Numbered from the stretch's first letter, positions 9,126-18,107 are shown. The stretch: DNA of 58,949 nt from Blastocatellia bacterium (GCA_013697915.1 JACCVY010000085.1:1-58949), one strand, 5' to 3'. The notes: generated by a model not told the origin, from the letters alone. Translations and numbers: made by a program.

Positions 9126-9478
9126 CTCCGATAAACTTCAAGAAGCTCTGAACAAGTTGATGTGGACTTGCTTTTCCAAAACCCGCGTAGCGGGTGGAAG
9201 CATAAAGCCCTGGGGTGGAGCGGAGCGGAACCCCAGGATATCAAAGGATAAAAAACCGAGCGCGCGAAGCGTGCGATAGCGCCAAACCTGCGATTTACTC
9301 ATTGATGAATTGCTGTCGCCCACTTCGCGGGCTGGTCCTTCTGTTCTCCAGCGATCCTGGGGTTCCGCTTCGCTTCACCCCAGGTTTTATGCTATCGCCG
9401 CGCTTCGCGGGCTCGTGTAAACTCTTCACCAACTTGGTCACCAAACCTGTTCAGAGGTTCCTTCAGTTTGTCGAACCC
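9126..9478 (-). repeat. Large palindromic repeat element, copy in the tolC-adaptor gap
   Basis: This element of about 350 bp fills nearly all of the gap 9099-9483. It shares with 13410-13815, in the same order: TCCGATAA at the edge, an AAACCCGCGTAGCGGGTGG hairpin, the GGTGGAGCGGAGCGGAACC block, a CGATAGCG block, CGCCCACTTCGCGGGCT, the inverted block GGTTCCGCTTCGCTTCACC, TATCGCCGCGCTTCGCGGGC, and CTTCACCAA. The GGAGCG and CGCTTC blocks are inverted repeats of each other, so the element can fold on itself. No protein is encoded. Confidence 0.85.
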
Positions 9479-9483
9479 TCGTA

Positions 9484-11157
9484 TCATTGCCCCGTTGCCT
9501 GGCGCAGGCGCGCGAGCGCCGTTTGGTAGTCAAAGATTGCCTGGTAGAGGGCAAACCTCTGCGCAGCCAGCGTGGTCAATGCATCCGTAACTTCGATTAT
9601 CTGCGCTTCGCCGGCGCGGTAACGCGCAATAGACGCGTTAAGATTACTTTGCGCTTGAATGACACCCGCTCCCGCCAACCTGATGCGTGTAGCCGCAGAG
9701 GTCACTTGCGCCTGCGCGGCGTAAAACTGCTGCGTGAAGCCGCGCAACGCGATGGTGCGTTCGTTCTCCGCGATCTGAGCGCGCAGTCGGGCCTGTCGTT
9801 CCCTGCTTTTGCTTGCACCCCAATCGAAGATCGGTATGGTCAGACTGAAAGCAGCCGAGACTCCGGTGTGCTCCTTGAGGCGCACTGGTTTAAGTGAATC
9901 GGTATCAAAGCCACCGAGCATAGAATATGAAAGTTGCGGCAACCGATCGGCTCGTGCTATTCGAATTTCCTGTTTGGCTGCGCGGAGCTGCGCTTCAAAC
10001 TGGGCAAATTCGGGTCGACGCGAAATATCGTTAACTTTGAACTGCTGAAATTCAGAATCGACCGGCGCGGCCAAGGCAAGATCGGTCGTGCTAATGGGTT
10101 GCGTAAAATCATAACCGACGAGTACACGCAACGACCCGGCGGCCACTTCTTCATTAGATCGCGCGCGCTCCAATTCGTCGCGGCGTGCAATCGTTTGCAA
10201 TTGCGCGCGTGTCAGATCGACGGAGGCGATTTCCCCACCGCTCAGGAGCAGGGAAGTGATTCGCTCAAACTCTTCCGCTGCCGCCAGATTTAGTTCAGCC
10301 GCGCTGCGCTGCGCAGTCGTTAATGCCAGGCCGTAGTAGGCGTCAATCACTGCCTGGGCCAGCGCTCTTCGCGCCACCTCGGTGCCGGCATGCGCCGCCT
10401 CGAGCAGCGCGCGGTTTTTAGCGAGGGTTGCGCGCAAACGACCGGCAATATCGATGTCGCCGGAAACATTCAGATACGCCTGATATTCGCTGATGGCATT
10501 GTTAGCGATAAAGCTTGGGGCTCGCGGGGTGCCTGGTGGCAGACCAAGGGCCGGCGAAGTGTACAGGTAGCTCAAGGGCGCCGTGACGCGGGGCAGAAAT
10601 GCAGCCTGCGTCTGGCGGACATCCTCTGCAGCTATCTTTTCGTTTAGTCCGCCTTGTTGAAAACTCGACGCCAAGGCGTTGGCCCGGCGCAACGCATCAT
10701 CAAGCGTCAACAGACCTGAGCCTGGGGCACTCTGAGTCGTCAACGAAACGGATGGGGGCGGAGAAACCAACGGGGTCTGCGTACCGGAAGGAACGGGCGA
10801 TGGGCCAACCACACTCGGCACGGCGAAAGGCGTTGATTGCGGCAATGGTGTTGCTTGCGGTGACGCACTCGGCTGCGCGCGCGGAGATGCTGTCGACAAA
10901 GGCGTGTTCACCGGGGATGGACCAGGCACACTTGAAGGCGACGGTGTTGTCGGCGTTGGTTGTGAAGTCGGTGCTGGTTGATTAGTTTGCGCGGGTGAAG
11001 ACGCCGGCGCTGGGTTCTGTGAGGCAGGTGGCGAAGTGGGCTGCTGTGCCCGCGTCCCATACCCGACTGCCAAAACAACCATCAGCCCCAGTGAAACTAG
11101 TAAAGGACTAAATGATTGATGTGGGCCCACACGAGTCAAACAGCTCAGACGTTTCAT
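9484..11157 (-). CDS. TolC-family outer-membrane efflux protein with long Pro/Ser/Thr-rich N-terminal linker
   Basis: This is the outer-membrane channel of the efflux system, about 557 residues from ATG 11157 (a TTG two codons earlier is less likely). A signal segment (about residues 18-36, ending TRAQQ) is followed by a linker of about 115 residues made almost only of Pro, Ser, Thr, Gln and Ala. Then come the two repeated OEP domains, marked by LTLDDALRRANALASSF and by the long coiled-coil helices containing NLAAAEEFERI and RLAGAGVIQAQSNLNASIARY. The linker is unusual for TolC proteins and may span the periplasm or peptidoglycan. It heads the three-gene efflux run. Confidence 0.9.
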   Translation of the reverse strand: MKRLSCLTRVGPHQSFSPLLVSLGLMVVLAVGYGTRAQQPTSPPASQNPAPASSPAQTNQPAPTSQPTPTTPSPSSVPGPSPVNTPLSTASPRAQPSASPQATPLPQSTPFAVPSVVGPSPVPSGTQTPLVSPPPSVSLTTQSAPGSGLLTLDDALRRANALASSFQQGGLNEKIAAEDVRQTQAAFLPRVTAPLSYLYTSPALGLPPGTPRAPSFIANNAISEYQAYLNVSGDIDIAGRLRATLAKNRALLEAAHAGTEVARRALAQAVIDAYYGLALTTAQRSAAELNLAAAEEFERITSLLLSGGEIASVDLTRAQLQTIARRDELERARSNEEVAAGSLRVLVGYDFTQPISTTDLALAAPVDSEFQQFKVNDISRRPEFAQFEAQLRAAKQEIRIARADRLPQLSYSMLGGFDTDSLKPVRLKEHTGVSAAFSLTIPIFDWGASKSRERQARLRAQIAENERTIALRGFTQQFYAAQAQVTSAATRIRLAGAGVIQAQSNLNASIARYRAGEAQIIEVTDALTTLAAQRFALYQAIFDYQTALARLRQATGQ

Positions 11158-11338
11158 CACCAATTTCGCGTCTCAGATTCAGAATTTGACTAAAAGGGGA
11201 GTCGAAGTCTAGCACTCAGGGTCCAGATTCTCTACATTAAGAAGCTGGACGAGGAAAGGACGGGGCGCGTGTTGCCGGCAAACTCCCCGTCCGATCTTAT
11301 TGTTTGACTGAAGCGTAGATGCGCTCTGCCAATTCACT

Positions 11339-11701
11339 CTAGTGCTTCTCTTTGCTTTCTTTTCTCTTCTCAGCTGCTTCCTGCTGCTTGCTTTCGTGCT
11401 CAACTCGCACAACTTTTCCGGTTATCGCGCTAACCTGGACCTCGTCGATCGTGCCCTTAGCATTTCGGATATCAAATGAATAAACGAGCTTGCCATGTTC
11501 CTTCTCGAGTTCGCCGCTCTCAACTGTGCCCGGTGCGCGTTTGAGCGCGGTTTCCTGGGCCTGGTCCTTTGTGATCTTCGCCTGGCGAGCCAGCTTTGCT
11601 TCGTTGGCGTTTTCTTGCGGCCCGCCGGATTTGGCCATGACCAACGAGCCGCCGGTTACGAATGCTGAGATTAAGACTGCCAGCACAAAATTCTTCTTCA
11701 T
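11339..11701 (-). CDS. Secreted PepSY-domain protein
   Basis: A 120-residue protein. The start ATG at 11701 (MKKNFVLAVL) is set by a good AGGAG site 8 bases upstream, and the in-frame extension to 11788 lacks one. A signal peptide of about 24 residues precedes a PepSY domain (KITKDQAQETALKRAPG, then HGKLVYSFDIRNAKGTIDEV, then DAITGKVV-like AITGKVVRVE) and a highly charged Lys/Glu tail. PepSY proteins are often encoded beside two-component systems and can act as periplasmic inhibitors or metal-related sensors. Here the gene lies between a histidine kinase gene and the efflux genes, so a sensory role is plausible but inferred. Confidence 0.85.
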   Translation of the reverse strand: MKKNFVLAVLISAFVTGGSLVMAKSGGPQENANEAKLARQAKITKDQAQETALKRAPGTVESGELEKEHGKLVYSFDIRNAKGTIDEVQVSAITGKVVRVEHESKQQEAAEKRKESKEKH

Positions 11702-11900
11702 AAAACTTTCTCCTTCATTGCTTTGTGTTTGCTGTTTGCGGGCAGATGGCTCTGAACGCCAAAACCCGCTACTCCTTATGACGACCACTGTACAGTTAAG
11801 AAGATTACGGCAGGATTAACTTGCCAGAATAGGCTGGCAGGACCAATTACCATCTGGCACGTGTGACCAGAACCTGCGCGGAATTCGGTAAGCGAAAGGA

Positions 11901-13358
11901 TTATTTAGGGCTCGGCAAGGAAATCACAAACGCAGCGCCTTCACGATTCGTCTTATCCAGAACAATTGTCCCGCCGTGCAGTTCCGCCACCCATTTGGCA
12001 ATTGGAAGGCCCAAGCCGGCACCGCTGCCATTCAGAGATTCGTCGCGCGAGCGCGCCTTATCCACACGGTAAAAGCGTTCAAAAACGTGGGCCTGCGCAT
12101 CGGCAGGAATGCCGGGTCCGGTATCGCTAATGACAATTTCAGATTTGTCCTGATTTTGTCTTACGGTTACTTGTACGCGGCCGTGGGCCGGAGTGTACTT
12201 GATTGCGTTATATACCAGGTTAAGGACCATTCTCTGGATCAGTGCTTCGTCTCCACGAAAGGGAATCTCCTTAGCCGGGGGTTGATAGGAAACTTCCAAC
12301 CCTTTTTGCGTAGCCAGCGAGCGCACTGAGCGCACACATTCGTTGACGCTTTCATCCAGATAGAAGTCCGCTAACACCAGCGGATATTCCCCGGCATCGG
12401 CGCGCGCTAGTGTGAACAGGTCTTCAACCATTCTTGTCAGACGCCGGCCTTCGTCGTTAACGATCGCAAGCGACTCGCGAAGTTCGGCCGGGTCTCGACC
12501 TTCTTGTGAAAGAGTCACCTCCGACTCTCCACAAATGACTGCAACCGGTGTGCGCAATTCATGCGAAGCGTCGGCCATAAAACGTTTCTGCTGAGCAAAC
12601 GATTGATCGAGGCGCGCCAGTAGCTGGTTGAAAATTCCGGCCAGCCGGCCCAGCTCCTGATTGTTTTCCGGTACGGGAATCCGCTGGTCTAAATTCGAAG
12701 CGCCTATTTGCGCAGCTCGTTCGCCCATGACAACCACCGGTGCAAGACTCTTCCGCGCCAGAAAATATCCGCCCAGACTGGCAATCACCAGCGCGATGGG
12801 AATGGCAATATAGAACGCCTCGCGCGCCTGTTCGAGGGCCTGTTCCTGATCTCGTAATGAGTTGGCAAAAACGAAGATGTAATTCTGTCCGCCCACCGGC
12901 ACTGCAACAGCCAGGACGCGGATATTGGTCTTGCCTCCTAAAGAAAGATTTCCGTATGCGCGACCTGAGCGTGAGGCTGAGGCGAAAAGAGCAGTCAGTT
13001 GCGGTTGTAATTCCGATGAAGCAAACCAGTTATTTTCCAAACCCAAATTTTCGGGCTTTTCTGATGCGACTACCACCTGGCGTCGCGCGTCGTAAACAAT
13101 TACTTGCCGATCCCGGGAGCGGAAACCCCGCGCTGTTTCATTAGCCGCATTGTCCTGAGCCTCATCAGTTGATTCAGCATTGAAATTTGAAATGAACGAA
13201 TTGGCTGTTTCTGCCAGAGAGTCGTCAGTGCGTTGGCGAGTTGCGCGCGCGAGATAGTAATAGGTGGTGATGGAAAAGATTAGCAGCACGAAGGCCAGGA
13301 TACCCGTGTACCACAGCGTGAGCTGGATGCGCATAGAACCTAATGGTCTTGTGTTCAT
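11901..13358 (-). CDS. Membrane sensor histidine kinase (HAMP-HisKA-HATPase)
   Basis: A 485-residue kinase of the OmpR-partner type. Two membrane spans (about residues 13-34 and 182-201) enclose a periplasmic sensor of about 145 residues. A HAMP linker (202-255) follows, then HisKA with the phospho-acceptor His at about 266 in ASHELRTPVAV. The ATPase domain shows the N box (NLVYNAIKYTP), the G1 box (DTGPGIP) and the G2 box (GAGLGLPIAKWV). The partner response regulator gene is upstream on the same strand at 13865-14539, but a repeat element of about 400 bp separates them. Likely target: the neighbouring PepSY and efflux genes (inference). Confidence 0.93.
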   Translation of the reverse strand: MNTRPLGSMRIQLTLWYTGILAFVLLIFSITTYYYLARATRQRTDDSLAETANSFISNFNAESTDEAQDNAANETARGFRSRDRQVIVYDARRQVVVASEKPENLGLENNWFASSELQPQLTALFASASRSGRAYGNLSLGGKTNIRVLAVAVPVGGQNYIFVFANSLRDQEQALEQAREAFYIAIPIALVIASLGGYFLARKSLAPVVVMGERAAQIGASNLDQRIPVPENNQELGRLAGIFNQLLARLDQSFAQQKRFMADASHELRTPVAVICGESEVTLSQEGRDPAELRESLAIVNDEGRRLTRMVEDLFTLARADAGEYPLVLADFYLDESVNECVRSVRSLATQKGLEVSYQPPAKEIPFRGDEALIQRMVLNLVYNAIKYTPAHGRVQVTVRQNQDKSEIVISDTGPGIPADAQAHVFERFYRVDKARSRDESLNGSGAGLGLPIAKWVAELHGGTIVLDKTNREGAAFVISLPSPK

Positions 13359-13409
13359 TTTTCGAAGGTTGCTGCGAAGCGGGTTAGAACTCAGCCGTGG
13401 GTAAGTTTG

Positions 13410-13815
13410 ATGTCCGATAAGCTTTAGCTTGTCGAACCCGGCGACAAACTAAAGGAACGTCTGAACAAGCCAATGCAGCTGGCGTTTTCAAACCCGCGTA
13501 GCGGGTGGGAGCATAGAGTCTAGCACCCCAGCCGAGATGCTCGGCTGGGGACCCCGCCCTGAGGTGGAGCGAAGCGGAACCCCAGGACGACGATAGTTAA
13601 AAACCTGGAGCGCGCGGTGCGCGCGATAGCGCAAGCGCTGCGATATGCCTGTCTTAAACCGCTGTCGCCCACTTCGCGGGCTCGTGCATTTTACTTGAAT
13701 GATCCTGGGGTTTCGCTTCGCTACACCCCAGGCTTTATGCTATCGCCGCGCTTCGCGGGCTCACTGCAAGACTTTCACCAATTTGTTCCGAAGACTCCTC
13801 AAGTGTATCGGACAT
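13410..13815 (-). repeat. Large palindromic repeat element, copy between response regulator and kinase genes
   Basis: This is the fullest copy of the element, filling most of the gap 13359-13864. It begins ATGTCCGATA (13410) and ends TATCGGACAT (13806-13815), so it has 10-bp terminal inverted repeats. Internally it carries the same ordered blocks as the copy at 9126, including the two inverted GGAGCGAAGCGGAACC / GGTTTCGCTTCGCTACACC arms. Relative to 9126 it has an extra short hairpin at about 13530-13562. An open frame of about 250 bases in it is not a gene. Confidence 0.85.
13530..13562. repeat. Small hairpin nested within the large repeat
   Basis: The stem CCCCAGCCGAG / CTCGGCTGGGG is a perfect 11-bp palindrome with an ATG loop, preceded by GCA and followed by AC. 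The corresponding place in the copy at 9126 lacks it. The same type of unit, GCACCCCAG...GGGGAC, is present at 20881-20912, where it also looks inserted. Confidence 0.7.
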
Positions 13816-13864
13816 TTGCCGCGAAACTGAACCACTACTTAGCGGTAACTGCATCTGATGAAAA

Positions 13865-14539
13865 CTAATCGGGCGGGGCCAGCATGTAGCCAGCGCCGCG
13901 TCGCGTGTGGATCAGCCTGGTGGAGAACCCACTGTCTACTTTTCTTCTGAGTCGATTGATGTGCACATCGATCAAATTGGTGAGCGGGTCAAAGTTCTCG
14001 TCCCAAACGTGTTCCGCAATCTCGGCGCGGCTGACGACGCGCCCCTGTTCGCGGGCGAGGTACTCCAGCAGCGCATACTCTTTACCAGTAAGCCCTAGCT
14101 CGCGTTCAGCCCGAGTAGCGCGCTGAGCGCGTGTGTCCAGCAGGAGATCTCCAATTTGAATTGTCGCGGGACGGACAACGTGACCACGACGCATTAAAGC
14201 TCGCAGTCGTGCCAGCAGTTCAGTCACCGCAAAAGGTTTGGTCAAATAGTCGTCGGCGCCAATGTCCAGACCTGTAATTCGATCCTGCACTGTATCGCGC
14301 GCGGTGAGCATGATTACCGGCACCACTGAACCGGTCGCCCGCAACTCGCGGCAAACACTAAAGCCGTCGCGACCGGGGATCATCACATCGAGAATTATTG
14401 CGTCGTAGTCGTTAATAGTTGACTTGTAAAGCGCATCTTCGCCATTGCCGGTCACATCGACCGCAAAGGCCTGTTCACGCAAACCCTTCGCGACAAAACG
14501 GGCGATGCCCGGATCATCTTCCACCAACAGAATTCTCAT
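13865..14539 (-). CDS. OmpR/PhoB-family response regulator
   Basis: A 224-residue regulator. The receiver domain has the acidic pocket D8-D9, the phospho-acceptor D51 (AIILDVMIPGRDG), T79 and K101 (LTKPF). The C-terminal winged helix (about 125-222) contains LTGKEYALLEYLAREQGRVV and the recognition region NLIDVHINRLRRKV. It is upstream of the histidine kinase gene on the same strand and should be its partner, although a repeat element now lies between them. Confidence 0.95.
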   Translation of the reverse strand: MRILLVEDDPGIARFVAKGLREQAFAVDVTGNGEDALYKSTINDYDAIILDVMIPGRDGFSVCRELRATGSVVPVIMLTARDTVQDRITGLDIGADDYLTKPFAVTELLARLRALMRRGHVVRPATIQIGDLLLDTRAQRATRAERELGLTGKEYALLEYLAREQGRVVSRAEIAEHVWDENFDPLTNLIDVHINRLRRKVDSGFSTRLIHTRRGAGYMLAPPD

Positions 14540-14627
14540 TGCGTTCGATAAAAGTCGGTGCCACTTGCCTTAACGTGTAAGTAACGATCGTCAATACAAC
14601 ACCTGGAGAGCTGGGTGTAGGTCTAAC

Positions 14628-15539
14628 TCAGAAATTCCATGCGAGCATAGCTCCGTACGCGTGCGATCTGGGGCCATAAAGAGGATTTATCCTGGGAAAC
14701 AGTTTCGATGGGACTCGGCTTGTCTTTTTCCCGTTCAAGAGATCGAGAGCTGGGTCGTGATGCTGATGATAAACGTAGCGCCCAATGCCGTAACCCATGG
14801 CGCTGCCCACCAGCACGTCCGAAAGAAAATGCTTGCGCCCGGTGTAACGAGAAATTCCCACTGCAGTGGCGAGCGCGTATGCGCCATAGCGAACAGCAGG
14901 ATGCCGAGGACCATACTCTTCCGCAACCACCGTCGCGACGGACCAGGCGCTAATAGCATGCCCGGACGGAAACGACGAGCCGCCGTCAAAAAAATCTCCA
15001 CTCGAATGATCGACCGGAGGACGCTGCCGCTGCGAAGCAACCTTTAGCGCCTCCACCACGATGCTGCTGTCGAGCAACGCCTCGGCCGCCAATAGTCCCG
15101 TCTCCTTCGCTCGCTCGTCGTGCTTGAGCCGTCCGGCAAAATAAAAGAGCGCTGCAGTTCCCCCAGTCACGGAAGCCGACCCAAGATAACTTATATCTTT
15201 GCTGATTCGCAGGCGACTAAGGTTGTCGCCGTGCGTGACCAGTGCCCCCGACGTGCGCCGGTCAGTTACAATCAGCGCGCCGGTAGCCAATACGAAAGGC
15301 GCAACCCACCTTGCATCGCTCTGGTGAACATGAAATGGCGCGGTCCAAATGCCTTTTTGATCTTTCAGAATGTTAGCGAAAAAATTCTTTTCCACGGTCG
15401 GTCTCGGCGTCGGTTTTGGCTGTGCGGCAGGCGCTGCTGGTGTAGTTTGCGAAAAGACCTGCAGAGATAGAATGATGATGAAGACAAAACAAAGCGGCCA
15501 GCAAAACGTGACCCTTGCAGTCTTATGACTGAAGTTCAT
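14628..15539 (-). CDS. PAP2-family (phosphatidic acid phosphatase type 2) membrane phosphatase
   Basis: A 303-residue protein with an N-terminal signal or anchor (about 12-30) and a Pro/Thr-rich stretch. The PAP2 motifs are complete: KVASQRQRPPV, the catalytic SFPSGHA, and SRYTGRKHFLSDV, matching the K-x6-RP, PSGH and SR-x5-H-x3-D pattern. Likely role: lipid phosphate or undecaprenyl-pyrophosphate dephosphorylation on the periplasmic side. The start at 15539 is backed by CAGGAG 7 bases upstream. It is divergent from the beta-propeller gene at 15735. Confidence 0.92.
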   Translation of the reverse strand: MNFSHKTARVTFCWPLCFVFIIILSLQVFSQTTPAAPAAQPKPTPRPTVEKNFFANILKDQKGIWTAPFHVHQSDARWVAPFVLATGALIVTDRRTSGALVTHGDNLSRLRISKDISYLGSASVTGGTAALFYFAGRLKHDERAKETGLLAAEALLDSSIVVEALKVASQRQRPPVDHSSGDFFDGGSSFPSGHAISAWSVATVVAEEYGPRHPAVRYGAYALATAVGISRYTGRKHFLSDVLVGSAMGYGIGRYVYHQHHDPALDLLNGKKTSRVPSKLFPRINPLYGPRSHAYGAMLAWNF

Positions 15540-15734
15540 GACTTAACTCCTGATTGTAAAAGAGGGAAACCCGGCTGATTATGATTAGGGGAAACGGGTC
15601 GATTATCTGCCTCCAGGCAATCTTTTGACAACCGCAGAGCGAATCCGACGACGCGGCTGTGAAGCATTTGTTGCAAACGCCACGCGAGGTGTAGGCTGGC
15701 GCGTCATTCGAAAAGGGTGAAGGAGATTATTTTT

Positions 15735-16790
15735 ATGATGTCATTGCGAAAAAGCACTCCAATTGTTTTGTTGATAGTTGTCATCGTGGGGTTGTCGTTC
15801 GCCGGATCCAGCCTGGCTCGCGCTGCGTTTTCATCGACGGACTACAAGGTTGTTAAGACTTTAAAGCTTGGTGGCGATGGTGGCTGGGATTATCTGTTGG
15901 TGGATCCCGAAGCACACCGCCTTTATATCTCGCGCTCGACGCATGTCATGGTTGTTAATTCGGACACAGACCAGGTCGTCGGCGATATTCCCGGCACGAA
16001 CGGAGTGCATGGAATTGCCCTGGTCCGGGAACTGGGCAAAGGATTTACCAGCAACGGCCGCGACAATAGCGTCACGGTATTTGATTTACAAACGTTGAAA
16101 CCATCAAAACAGATTCCGGTGGGCAAAAATCCCGATGCCATTATCTACGATCCAGCGGCAAAGTTGATCTTCACCTGCAACGGCGCGAGCCGCGACGCAA
16201 CCGCAATCGATCCTAAGAGTGAAACTGTAAAAGGAACGGTGGCTTTGGACGGTCGGCCAGAGTTTGCGGTAAGCGATGAGAAGGGCCACGTCTTTATTAA
16301 CCTCGAAGACAAGAGCATGATCGCTGAAATTGATTCGCGCAAACTAATAGTCCTGGCGCGATGGCCCATCGCTCCGGCAGAGGAGCCTTCAGGGCTGGCC
16401 ATAGATCGCCAGCATCACCGGTTGTTTTCCGTGGGCTCAAACAAATTGATGGCCGTGGTGGATTCGGAAACGGGAAAGTTTGTTACGACAGTGCCGATTG
16501 GCGGCGGAGTTGATGCCGCGGGCTTCGATCCGTCAACTGGCCTGATCTTCAGCTCCAATGGCGATGGCACGTTAACTGTTATTCACGAAGACTCGCCTGA
16601 TGAGTTCAGCGTGGTGCAAACCGTGCCCACCCAAAGAGGGGCACGAACGATGACGCTCGATCCTAAGACACACAAAGTGTTTCTCATTACGGCTGAGTTT
16701 GGCCCACCGCCGGCGCCCACAGCCGAACGTCCACATCCGCGGCCAACAATTGTGCCCGGGTCGTTTACGCTTTTGATTGTGGGAAAGTGA
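15735..16790 (+). CDS. Secreted YncE-like beta-propeller protein
   Basis: The start is set at ATG 15735 (a second ATG follows directly), because AGGAG at 15721-15725 is well spaced for it. A GTG at 15717 would overlap that site. The 351-residue product has a signal peptide (VLLIVVIVGLSFAGSSLARA) and seven-bladed-propeller-like repeats of the type VDPEAHRLYISR, VTVFDLQTLKPSKQIPVGKN and IYDPAAKLIFTCNG, typical of YncE/YVTN proteins. The proline-rich segment FGPPPAPTAERPHPRP near the C-terminus is usual in this subfamily. No catalytic role is indicated. Confidence 0.88.
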   Translation: MMSLRKSTPIVLLIVVIVGLSFAGSSLARAAFSSTDYKVVKTLKLGGDGGWDYLLVDPEAHRLYISRSTHVMVVNSDTDQVVGDIPGTNGVHGIALVRELGKGFTSNGRDNSVTVFDLQTLKPSKQIPVGKNPDAIIYDPAAKLIFTCNGASRDATAIDPKSETVKGTVALDGRPEFAVSDEKGHVFINLEDKSMIAEIDSRKLIVLARWPIAPAEEPSGLAIDRQHHRLFSVGSNKLMAVVDSETGKFVTTVPIGGGVDAAGFDPSTGLIFSSNGDGTLTVIHEDSPDEFSVVQTVPTQRGARTMTLDPKTHKVFLITAEFGPPPAPTAERPHPRPTIVPGSFTLLIVGK

Positions 16791-16808
16791 ACTCGTTTGG
16801 CGCAGGGG

Positions 16809-17393
16809 CTAATTGAGCTTGATCTCAATAGGTTGCGGAAGATGATCGACGCGCAAAGTTAGTCCCTGCGGACTGGCGACAGGTTCTTTCTTCGGCGTTT
16901 CGAAAAACAGAAAGCCCTGGCGTCGCGCGTTGGCGCTGGACAACGGATCGGCGAGATCGATTGCGTAGGCGGCAAACTCTTTTTCAAACTGCTTGCGCGA
17001 GTTTGGATTATAAGCGTAGACGTCGTTCGCTTTTAGGATGCGCGCCACGGCGGCTTTCGTTGAGATCAACTTCCATTCCTTGCCGGCAGCGTCGATCAAA
17101 TGAAAGCGCGCTCGCTTCACCGCAACCGGCACGCCGCTCTCAAAAGCAAGCTCCAATCTAACCGGCAATACTCCGCCCAACGGTAAGTTCGCTTCGAACA
17201 AGTCCTGGCTCTCTTCATCAGTCATTAGCGGTGCAACCTTAACGGTAACGCCGCCGGCGCTTGCGCTGCGGACATTCTCAGCGAGCGGCGGCAATTCAAT
17301 CGCGGGCTTTACTCTGAAGAGCGAGCCGGCGCATGACGTGCTCACTAAAAGAAATCCCAGCGGAATGATCGACAAGAGTTGCCAGTTAATCAT
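16809..17393 (-). CDS. Putative lipoprotein, LEA/immunoglobulin-like fold possible
   Basis: A 194-residue protein with a hydrophobic N-terminus ending in VSTSC, a weak lipobox, so probably lipid-anchored. The body has no motif I recognise. It is beta-rich with segments such as LPVRLELAFESGVPVAVKRARFHL and a C-terminal LTLRVDHLPQPIEIKLN. It converges with the beta-propeller gene (stops 18 bases apart). Function unknown. Confidence 0.75.
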   Translation of the reverse strand: MINWQLLSIIPLGFLLVSTSCAGSLFRVKPAIELPPLAENVRSASAGGVTVKVAPLMTDEESQDLFEANLPLGGVLPVRLELAFESGVPVAVKRARFHLIDAAGKEWKLISTKAAVARILKANDVYAYNPNSRKQFEKEFAAYAIDLADPLSSANARRQGFLFFETPKKEPVASPQGLTLRVDHLPQPIEIKLN

Positions 17394-17420
17394 GGTTTCA
17401 ATTTAGCACAGGCCTAATTA

Positions 17421-17510
17421 GTAGCACAGACTTTAAGTCTGTGATGGGACTTGGAATAATTCAGGTCCTAACCTGGATGACCGAAATCACAGACTAAAGT
17501 CTGTGCTACT
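17421..17510. repeat. Inverted repeat pair of the GCACAGACTTTAGTCTGTG family
   Basis: GTAGCACAGACTTTAAGTC (17421 on) and CAGACTAAAGTCTGTGCTAC (17490-17509) are inverted copies. Each is itself a palindrome (CACAGACTT/AAGTCTGTG). They sit between the divergent lipoprotein and carbonic-anhydrase genes. A second locus of the same family is at 54872-54934. Confidence 0.8.
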
Positions 17511-17522
17511 ATTCGAAAAATT

Positions 17523-18032
17523 ATGATTCGACCATTTGGCGGGGTTCATCCGCAGATCCCAGACAGCGCCTACGTGGACCAGAGCGCGCAAATAATTGGC
17601 GACGTGCAGTTGGGCGAACAGGCGTCCGTTTGGTGCAACGCCGTGCTCCGCGGTGACATGTATTACATTCGTGTTGGCAATCGCAGCAACATTCAGGATA
17701 ACTGCGTGGTCCATACGCGTACGGGAGAGAATCCGACTATCCTCGAAGATGAAGTCACGGTCGGCCACAGCGTCACGCTGCACGGTTGCTACATCGAGCA
17801 CGGCGCGCTGATAGGCATTGGCTCGATCGTGCTTGATGATGCTCGCATCGGCGCGCAATCGTTAATTGCTGCCGGCTCGCTGATCTCGCCGGGCACAGTT
17901 ATACCGCAGCGGTCTTTGGTAATGGGCGTTCCGGGGCGAGTAAAGCGACCGCTGACGGACGAAGAAGTTGAAGGACTGAATGCGTTTTGGATGAATTACG
18001 TTACCTACGCGAGAAAGTACAAAAGCGAGTGA
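17523..18032 (+). CDS. Gamma-class carbonic anhydrase-like protein (YrdA/PaaY family)
   Basis: A 169-residue left-handed parallel beta-helix protein made of hexapeptide repeats (for example ADGDVQLG-like IIGDVQLGEQ and LIGIGSIVLDDA). The three zinc-ligand histidines of the gamma-carbonic-anhydrase family are present: H64 in NCVVHTRTG, and H82 and H87 in VGHSVTLHGC. The C-terminal helix (EEVEGLNAFWMNYVTYARKY) packs the trimer in known members. Whether this one hydrates CO2 or has another acyl or thioesterase-linked role cannot be told. It is upstream of hisS with a repeat-filled gap. Confidence 0.9.
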   Translation: MIRPFGGVHPQIPDSAYVDQSAQIIGDVQLGEQASVWCNAVLRGDMYYIRVGNRSNIQDNCVVHTRTGENPTILEDEVTVGHSVTLHGCYIEHGALIGIGSIVLDDARIGAQSLIAAGSLISPGTVIPQRSLVMGVPGRVKRPLTDEEVEGLNAFWMNYVTYARKYKSE

Positions 18033-18036
18033 GCGG

Positions 18037-18103
18037 TGAGCAGAAGGCAGAAGGCAGACGGCAGACGGCTTTGACTAGAAACTAGAAACTCGAAACTCAA
18101 AAC
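18037..18103 (+). repeat. GAAGGCA / AGAAACT short-word repeats before hisS
   Basis: GCAGAAGGCAGAAGGCAGACGGCAG-type words, then ACTAGAAACTAGAAACTCGAAACTC-type words, fill the gap and run to within a few bases of the hisS start. There is no inverted arm, unlike the arrays at 3126, 27068 and 55803. They occupy the place where a ribosome site would be. Confidence 0.7.
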
Positions 18104-18107
18104 TACC

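Noticed and set aside
13617-13868. Frame inside the large repeat
   Set aside because: The same repeat blocks in the copy at 9126 do not preserve this frame, so it is not a gene.
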